Assembly: GCA_948829205.1 (NCBI GenBank) | Contig: CAQLOA010000074.1 | Span: forward strand, 1 to 6,980 | Direction: 5' to 3' | Source of the DNA: an uncultured Eggerthellaceae bacterium | Lineage (GTDB): Bacteria > Actinomycetota > Coriobacteriia > Coriobacteriales > Eggerthellaceae | Length of the DNA stretch: 6,980 bases | Shown here: piece after piece, positions 1 to 4,669 of the stretch | Position numbering within the stretch: position 1 is the first letter of the stretch | Layout of the letters: each line of letters begins with the position of its first letter | The notes under the pieces: generated by a model | What the model was told of the DNA's origin: nothing | What the model saw: only the letters and a program-made list of their open reading frames with translations | The model's database searches: none | Program-made: the position numbers and the translations under genes

Positions 1-1
1 G

Positions 2-1423
2 GTGTCCGGCGCGCCTTCCGATTCAGGGTCGGGCGCGGCGGTGTCGGTCAGCTCGGTCGGCGCGTTCGCCGTCGCTTCCTCCACAAGCCAGTTCGAGCCC
101 GTGGGGGACGAGCTCATCGCCAACGTCGTCGAGGACGACATCATCATCCACGACGCCGACGACTCCGACTACACCGAGAACATCACGCACACGGGGGCCA
201 TGGCAGGTCCGGGCTACGTCGAGATGCCCAAATCGCGCGCCTCCCGTCTGCGCGGCATCTTCTCCCGCAAGAAGAAGCGCGAGAACGACTCCATAAGCTT
301 CAGCGAGGCCGTGGGGATAGACGAAGACTTCGACGCCCGCGAGGTGGGCGCGGCCCGCGGCGGGTGGGAAAGCTTCCAGAACGAGTCCGCCGACTACGAC
401 GCCGCATCCGCGTCTGCCGCCCCGGCCATCGACGGCCGGGCCTCGTCCAGGCGTTCCCACGTGGACGAGTACAGCACCAACTCCCGGTCGCTGCGCAGAC
501 GCTCCGAGGAATGGGAGGGCGACGCCTGGGACGATGACTGGAACGGCGGCGCGTTTTCCACGTTGCGCGACCGCATAGCCGGCGACGACGGCAACCCGGG
601 CCGCAGCGGCAGTTCCGGCGGCAGCGGCAACCAGGGTCGAAGCGCCCGCGAAGGCGGGTCCCGCCAGGCGCGCAGCTCGGCCGGCCGCAGCCCGCGCGGC
701 AATCGGTCGTCTCGCAGGGGGCCGCAGGCAGACGCGCCTCGCACGCAAAGGCGCCGCAACTTCGACGACGTTGCAGACCATGGCGAAGGCGAAGGCGGCT
801 CCCGCGCCATCGACGCCGGCGACATGCTCGAGGAACGCGAGCACATCCGCAGCTTCCGCACCAGTTCGGCCCCGCTCGCCAGCTTCGGCGAGGTGGCCGC
901 GTATGCAAGCGCGTTCAGCAACCTGTCCGACGACGCCTCCATGACCGGCGAGGTGGACCTCACGCAGGACCCCCAGCCGCACGGCTTCCAGACGGAGGTC
1001 TGGTTCGTGGCCCTTGGCGCCGAGCTTGCCGACAACGCCGGCATCAAGTCGTTCATGTCGCAGCATTCCGACGACCTGCGCGGGACGATCTTCATCGACT
1101 TGGACGCCATGGGCGCAGGCAGCCTGTCCCTCATCGACGAAGAGGGGGTTATCCGCCGCGTCAAGGCTTCCTCCCGAATGAAACGATACGTCACCAAAGC
1201 GGGAACGTCGCTCGGTCTGCACATTAACAGCACCAAGATGATATGGCGAGAGAGTGCGGCGTACTATACCAACCGCAAGGGCCTGCAAACCATCCATGTT
1301 GCCGGAATGAAGGACGGCAAGCCGGCATACCTGGGCGAGGCCGACGACAAGTTCGAGAACCTGAGCGAAGAGAAGCTGCTGGAGAACACGGCGTTCGTCC
1401 TCGAGCTGCTCAACAACATCTAA
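2..1423 (+). CDS. M28-family peptidase-like protein, 3' part (probably degenerate), with long disordered region
   Basis: The frame is open to the left edge, so the GTG at base 2 is probably not the true start and the N-terminus lies outside the window. About 473 residues are visible. Residues ~32-290 are low-complexity and probably disordered: an acidic stretch (DDIIIHDADDSDYTE), a basic patch (RGIFSRKKKRE, ~84-94), then Ser/Gly/Arg-rich sequence (~195-255). Residues ~330-473 resemble the second half of the M28 aminopeptidase fold. TEVWFVALGAELADNAGIKSF (331-351) matches the strand and helix carrying the catalytic Glu (E341), FIDLDAMG (364-371) matches the metal-binding Asp segment (D368), and GLQTIHVAG plus the final LSEEKLLENTAFVLELL helix match the fold's end. 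The Glu that normally follows the catalytic Glu is Leu342, the usual Ser-Asp-His is Ser-Ala-Ala (418-420), and the usual Tyr-His before the last helix is Tyr-Leu (443-444). Peptidase activity is therefore doubtful. The family call rests on motif reading only. The stop lies 49 bases before the kinase start, so co-transcription is plausible. Confidence 0.6.
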   Translation: MSGAPSDSGSGAAVSVSSVGAFAVASSTSQFEPVGDELIANVVEDDIIIHDADDSDYTENITHTGAMAGPGYVEMPKSRASRLRGIFSRKKKRENDSISFSEAVGIDEDFDAREVGAARGGWESFQNESADYDAASASAAPAIDGRASSRRSHVDEYSTNSRSLRRRSEEWEGDAWDDDWNGGAFSTLRDRIAGDDGNPGRSGSSGGSGNQGRSAREGGSRQARSSAGRSPRGNRSSRRGPQADAPRTQRRRNFDDVADHGEGEGGSRAIDAGDMLEEREHIRSFRTSSAPLASFGEVAAYASAFSNLSDDASMTGEVDLTQDPQPHGFQTEVWFVALGAELADNAGIKSFMSQHSDDLRGTIFIDLDAMGAGSLSLIDEEGVIRRVKASSRMKRYVTKAGTSLGLHINSTKMIWRESAAYYTNRKGLQTIHVAGMKDGKPAYLGEADDKFENLSEEKLLENTAFVLELLNNI

Positions 1424-1429
1424 ACGGGC

Positions 1430-1466
1430 GCGCGGCCGTAGTCGCGATGCCGACGAACGCGGCCGA
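1430..1466 (+). repeat. Short direct repeat CGCGGCCG x2 ahead of the kinase start
   Basis: CGCGGCCG occurs at 1431-1438 and again at 1458-1465. The core CGGCCG is self-complementary, so the two copies could also pair as a 6-bp stem with a 21-nt loop. The second copy runs into the likely Shine-Dalgarno sequence (GAGAGG, 1465-1470). In such a GC-rich genome this may be chance. Confidence 0.3.
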
Positions 1467-1478
1467 GAGGACATGATG
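1465..1478 (+). promoter_or_regulatory. Ribosome binding site and tandem ATG start of the hybrid kinase
   Basis: GAGAGG (1465-1470) is followed by two in-frame ATG codons at 1473 and 1476. Spacing from the purine block is 2 nt to the first and 5 nt to the second, so the second ATG has the more usual geometry. The two starts differ by a single Met, so the product is essentially the same. Confidence 0.5.
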
Positions 1479-3431
1479 AATAACGACGTTGCAGCCCAGA
1501 AGAAGGAAGCGACAAGGCTGAAATGGCTGGTGCGCGGGGCGGCTGCCATCGTGTGCGTGCTGCTCGCCGTCTTCTTCGTCGTGGTAATCCAAAGCGCTTC
1601 CGTGATAAAAGGCGAGGTGGAGCACGTCAAGGACGGCCCATACCCCATGTCGGTTGCGGCGGGGCACATCGAAACCAACCTGGGCAGCCTGCGGACGGTC
1701 ATAGACCACATGACGGTCACCCAGCTGGTTGACGACTCCAACGACACCATCGGCGATGCCACGATCGACACGCTCGAAGGCGATATACAGAAGCAGGTCG
1801 ATGTCATCCGCGGATCCATGTCCCAGCCGGGCAACAAGGTCGTCCGCTTCCAGAACGAGTTCGACCTTCTCCGGTCGCGCCTGGACGTCTTCACCGCGAT
1901 GTGCTGGCACGACGAAAGCGGCACCGTCTCCTACGAGCAGGTCATGACGTATGCGCAAACCTACCTGGCGCCGGTCGTGAGCATGCTGTTCGACCTGAAC
2001 CAAGAGACACTCGACCAGGCGACCGACGAGGTCAACGCCATGTACGACCACGTGAACGACGCCATCGCCACCACCATGGTGTTCTCGCTGATCATGCTGG
2101 TCTCCGTCATCGTGATGATCGCCATATACATGGTCATGATCAACCTGAAGAACCGCTTCGAGGACCAGCTTCGCGAGACGCTCAACCAGGCAACCATAGA
2201 GGCGAACCAGGCCAACGAGGCCAAGTCGGCGTTCCTGGCCAACATGAGCCACGACATCCGAACGCCCATGAACGCCATAGTCGGGCTCACCACCATCGCG
2301 AGCGAGAACATCGACGACACCTTGCGCGTCAAGCAGTGCCTTACGCGCATCTCCACGTCGTCGCAGCACCTGCTTTCCCTCATCAACAATGTCCTGGACA
2401 TGAACAAGATCGAGTCGGGGAAGGCCGTCCTGTCCCAGGAGGAGTTCTCGCTGAGCGAGCTTGCCGACGAGATCGACGCCATCTTCCGGTCTCAGCCGGA
2501 CTCCAAGCAGAGGGAGAAGGAGGTCGTGCTGGAGAACATAGAGCACGACATCCTCGTCGGCGACATGATGCGCCTGCGCCAGATACTGCTGAACCTCACC
2601 AGCAACGCGCTCAAGTACACCAACGAGGGCGACCTCACGCGAATGGTGTTCCGCGAGCGGCCGTCCGACCGCGAAGGGTACGTCTCGGTCACGTTCGTCG
2701 TCGAGGACTCGGGCATAGGCATGACGAAGGAGTTCGTCGGCCGCATTTTCGAGCCGTTCGAACGCGAGCGCAACGAGGTCACGGTGTTCACCGAGGGCAC
2801 CGGGCTTGGCATGGCCATCACGAAGACCCTGGTAGAGCTCATGGGTGGAACGATCCAGGTCGACAGCGAGCTGGGCGTGGGGACCAAGGTGACCTTCGAG
2901 GTGGAGTTCAAGATCGCTCCGGAGAACAGCATTCGCCGGGACAAGGCGATGCGCGAAGGCAAGCTCCTTTCGGGTTTCGCGGGGAAGCGCGTCACCGGGA
3001 ACGTGCTGGTCGTCGAGGACAACGACATAAACATGGAGATAGCCACCCAGCTGCTTCAGAGTCGCGGCGCAAGCGTGGACGGGGCGGTCGACGGCATCGA
3101 GGCGCTGACGAAGGTGTCGGAATCCTCGGACGATTCCTACGACCTGATCTTCATGGACATGCAGATGCCCAACATGAACGGCGTCGAGGCCACGCGCGCC
3201 ATACGGCAGTTCCTTCGGGAACACGGGCGCGAGCAGGTTCCCATCGTCGCCATGACGGCGAACGCGTTCGAAAGCGACCGCGAGGCTGCGCTCGAGGCGG
3301 GGATGAACGACTTCCTGACGAAGCCCATCAACATAAGGCAGTTGGAGGAGACGCTGGCGCGCTACCTCGAGCCGGCCGGCGCCGACGCGGCTTTCGACGA
3401 CGACGAAGACGCGGACGGGAACGTGCGATGA
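1473..3431 (+). CDS. Membrane hybrid sensor histidine kinase (HisKA-HATPase-REC)
   Basis: This is a complete 652-residue inner-membrane sensor kinase that autophosphorylates on His and passes the phosphate to its own receiver domain. A basic N-terminus precedes TM1 (~20-42). An extracytoplasmic domain (~44-198) with SVIKGEVEHVKDGPYPMSVA resembles four-helix-bundle MCP-like sensors, and TM2 is ~202-223. Only ~36 residues separate TM2 from the H-box, with no room for a HAMP domain; a short helical linker is likely. HisKA has H260 in FLANMSHDIRTPMNAIVG. The ATPase domain has N374/N378 in the N-box, D412-x-G414-x-G416 (G1) and G442-x-G444-x-G446 (G2). The receiver (~509-632) has E515/D516, phospho-acceptor D562 in FMDMQMPNMNG, T595 and K617, so every catalytic position looks intact. 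An acidic tail (FDDDEDAD) ends the protein. No Hpt or output domain is present, so a phosphotransfer partner must be elsewhere if a relay exists. The stop overlaps the start of the LysR gene. The signal is unknown. Confidence 0.95.
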   Translation: MMNNDVAAQKKEATRLKWLVRGAAAIVCVLLAVFFVVVIQSASVIKGEVEHVKDGPYPMSVAAGHIETNLGSLRTVIDHMTVTQLVDDSNDTIGDATIDTLEGDIQKQVDVIRGSMSQPGNKVVRFQNEFDLLRSRLDVFTAMCWHDESGTVSYEQVMTYAQTYLAPVVSMLFDLNQETLDQATDEVNAMYDHVNDAIATTMVFSLIMLVSVIVMIAIYMVMINLKNRFEDQLRETLNQATIEANQANEAKSAFLANMSHDIRTPMNAIVGLTTIASENIDDTLRVKQCLTRISTSSQHLLSLINNVLDMNKIESGKAVLSQEEFSLSELADEIDAIFRSQPDSKQREKEVVLENIEHDILVGDMMRLRQILLNLTSNALKYTNEGDLTRMVFRERPSDREGYVSVTFVVEDSGIGMTKEFVGRIFEPFERERNEVTVFTEGTGLGMAITKTLVELMGGTIQVDSELGVGTKVTFEVEFKIAPENSIRRDKAMREGKLLSGFAGKRVTGNVLVVEDNDINMEIATQLLQSRGASVDGAVDGIEALTKVSESSDDSYDLIFMDMQMPNMNGVEATRAIRQFLREHGREQVPIVAMTANAFESDREAALEAGMNDFLTKPINIRQLEETLARYLEPAGADAAFDDDEDADGNVR

Positions 3432-4366
3432 CGCTGCAGCAGCTCCGCTACCTCATCGCCATAGCCGAATACGGCTCCATCAATGCGGCTGCGAACAACA
3501 TGTATGCGTCGCAGTCGAACCTTTCGACCGCCGTGCACGACCTTGAATCCGAGCTGGGGATAACCATCTTCACGCGCAGCAACCGCGGCGTCACCCTGAC
3601 CAACGACGGCACCGAGCTTCTGGGATACGCCCGGCAGGTGATCGAGCAGGCCGACATGTTGGAGGAGAGATACCTTTCGAACATGGGTCCTCGCAGCGAA
3701 CGCCTTGCAGTGTCGTCGCAACATTACTACTTCAGCGTGCAGGCGTTCACCTTGACGTGCGAGGAGCTGTCCGACGAAGGAATGCCCGCGGTCGAGGAGT
3801 ACGACTTCGTCCTGCGCGAATGCGCCACAGGCCAGATCATCGACGACGTGCGCACATTCCGCAGCGAGATAGGCATCCTGTACATGGACGACTTCAACAG
3901 CCGCGTGCTGTCGAAGGCCTTCGACGAGGCCAACGTGACGTTCACCCAGCTGTTCGAGGCGCAGCCCCACGTTTTCGTCGGGGCGCACCATGAGCTGGCG
4001 GGCCGCGCAAGCCTGTCCTTCGAAGACCTCGAACCCTATCCGCGCTATTCCTTCGAGCAGGGCACGAACAACTCCTTCTACTACGCCGAGGAGCCGTTCG
4101 CCGCGCTGCCGCACAAGAAGAACATCCGCTACAGCGACCGCGGCACGTTGACGAACCTGCTCATGCACTACGACGGCTACACTCTGTCCACCGGCGTGCT
4201 CTCCGAGGAGATGCTGTCGGGCATCGTGTCCATACCGCTGAACACTGACCTGCGCATGCGCGTGGGGTACATCATGCATGCCGAGCGCCGCCCCAGCCGC
4301 CTGCTCGAGCGCTACATCGCGAACCTGCACAATGTGATCGATTCGCACGCTTCGTTCCTAGCTTAG
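3428..4366 (+). CDS. LysR-family transcriptional regulator
   Basis: This is a 312-residue protein of usual LysR length. The N-terminal winged helix-turn-helix (residues 1-61) is clear: MTLQQLRYLIAIAEYGSINA, then SQSNLSTAVHDLESELG (28-44), then FTRSNRGVTLTNDG (48-61). A linker helix (~62-90) leads to a two-lobed effector-binding domain (~92-300), which is more divergent and gives no ligand clue. The start was chosen because ATG 3428 gives the canonical LysR N-terminus. It overlaps the kinase stop as ATGA, and the only upstream ribosome-binding signal is a weak GGGA about 7 nt before it, which suggests translation by coupling to the kinase. The open frame upstream of this ATG is a shadow of the kinase gene. 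LysR proteins bind DNA as tetramers and respond to small molecules. Here the close linkage suggests that kinase and regulator serve one response, but targets cannot be read from this window, and no divergently transcribed neighbour (the usual LysR target layout) is present. Confidence 0.93.
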   Translation: MTLQQLRYLIAIAEYGSINAAANNMYASQSNLSTAVHDLESELGITIFTRSNRGVTLTNDGTELLGYARQVIEQADMLEERYLSNMGPRSERLAVSSQHYYFSVQAFTLTCEELSDEGMPAVEEYDFVLRECATGQIIDDVRTFRSEIGILYMDDFNSRVLSKAFDEANVTFTQLFEAQPHVFVGAHHELAGRASLSFEDLEPYPRYSFEQGTNNSFYYAEEPFAALPHKKNIRYSDRGTLTNLLMHYDGYTLSTGVLSEEMLSGIVSIPLNTDLRMRVGYIMHAERRPSRLLERYIANLHNVIDSHASFLA

Positions 4367-4387
4367 ATGCAGGATGTGACAGGGGAC

Positions 4388-4445
4388 GGGCCTGGAGGGG
4401 CTTCGCTCGACGCGTTGTCGCCTCGAACTAAGTCTCTCCAGGCCC
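4388..4445 (+). terminator. Long inverted repeat after the LysR gene, possible terminator
   Basis: A perfect 10-bp inverted repeat, GGGCCTGGAG (4388-4397) and CTCCAGGCCC (4436-4445), starts 22 nt after the LysR stop. The 38-nt loop can fold further: TTCG (4402-4405) with CGAA (4424-4427), and CGAC (4408-4411) with GTCG (4417-4420) around a 5-nt loop. Position and stem strength suit a transcription end for the upstream genes. It is followed only by TTCCT, not a true U-tract, so it may be a weak or factor-assisted terminator or another structured element. Confidence 0.45.
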
Positions 4446-4540
4446 TTCCTCACCGCCAAGCTTGTCCTTGCCAATCGTCGCTTATCCGTTCCGTGGCAGA
4501 TTCGTCACCAAATTCTTGTTGCTTTTTCTCTTTCCAGCAT

Positions 4541-4556
4541 CTACCATATGTACTCG
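4541..4556. promoter_or_regulatory. Candidate distal NrdR box (degenerate)
   Basis: CTACCATATGTACTCG keeps the core of the NrdR consensus (acaCwAtATaTwGtgt) at C4, A6, T7, A8, T9, T11 and A12, but the right flank is poor. Its centre (4548.5) is 32 bp from the centre of the perfect palindrome at 4580.5. That is about three helical turns and is the known spacing of paired NrdR boxes. On its own the match would not be convincing; the spacing carries the call. Confidence 0.5.
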
Positions 4557-4570
4557 CACGCAAAACAGCG

Positions 4571-4590
4571 AACCACAATATATTGTGGTT
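4571..4590. promoter_or_regulatory. NrdR box (perfect 20-bp palindrome) upstream of nrdD
   Basis: AACCACAATATATTGTGGTT is identical to its own reverse complement. Its inner 16 bases (4573-4588) closely match the known NrdR operator consensus acaCwAtATaTwGtgt. NrdR is a zinc-ribbon/ATP-cone repressor of ribonucleotide reductase genes that responds to adenine nucleotide and dATP levels. Location 77 bp before the nrdD start fits operator function. The embedded TATATT (4579-4584) could serve as a -10 element that NrdR would cover, but no good -35 lies 17 bp upstream, so the promoter itself is not assigned. Confidence 0.85.
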
Positions 4591-4602
4591 TATGTGCAAA
4601 AT

Positions 4603-4617
4603 CTGGTAGAAAACCAG
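4603..4617 (+). other. Small hairpin in the nrdD leader
   Basis: CTGGT (4603-4607), a 5-nt AGAAA loop and ACCAG (4613-4617) form a short 5-bp stem-loop in the AT-rich leader between the NrdR box and nrdD. CAGTT (4615-4619) could instead pair with AACTG (4634-4638), an overlapping alternative. Both stems are short and may be chance; no known riboswitch class is recognised. Confidence 0.25.
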
Positions 4618-4653
4618 TTCATAAGCTGTTAATAACTGTGGAAAACGTAGAAA

Positions 4654-4669
4654 AGGACGCACTAAAATG
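4654..4669 (+). promoter_or_regulatory. Ribosome binding site and start codon of nrdD
   Basis: AGGA (4654-4657, within AAAAGGA) lies 9 nt before ATG 4667. This start gives MPQSIIKRDGRTTEFHVDKI, with the ATP-cone beginning directly after the first few residues as expected for NrdD, so no other start is needed. Confidence 0.75.

Noticed and set aside
23..1924. 633-codon minus-strand open frame across the M28-like and kinase genes
   Set aside because: It spans two genes read from the other strand and has low-complexity Ala/Val/Arg composition typical of a GC-bias shadow.
1410..3224. 604-codon minus-strand open frame across the kinase
   Set aside because: Antisense shadow of intact HisKA, ATPase and receiver motifs; its His/Val/Asp-rich product has no recognisable domain.
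1901..3427. Long + strand frame running into the LysR gene from upstream (possible fusion)
   Set aside because: The upstream part is an out-of-frame reading of the kinase with Arg/His/Gly-rich nonsense; a canonical LysR N-terminus begins at ATG 3428.
4516..4547. sigma70-like promoter TTGCTT-17-TACCAT upstream of nrdD
   Set aside because: Only about half of the -35 and four of six -10 bases match, and other equally weak pairings exist in this AT-rich stretch, so no start site can be assigned.
4367..4609. 80-codon + strand open frame immediately after the LysR stop
   Set aside because: It runs through the inverted repeat and both NrdR boxes, has no ribosome binding site of its own, and its composition is not protein-like.
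4636..4646. CTGTGGAAAAC as a DnaA box in the nrdD leader
   Set aside because: It resembles the DnaA box (TTATNCACA) only with a mismatch and stands alone; the other TTATCC at about 4492 matches even less. Too weak to call.
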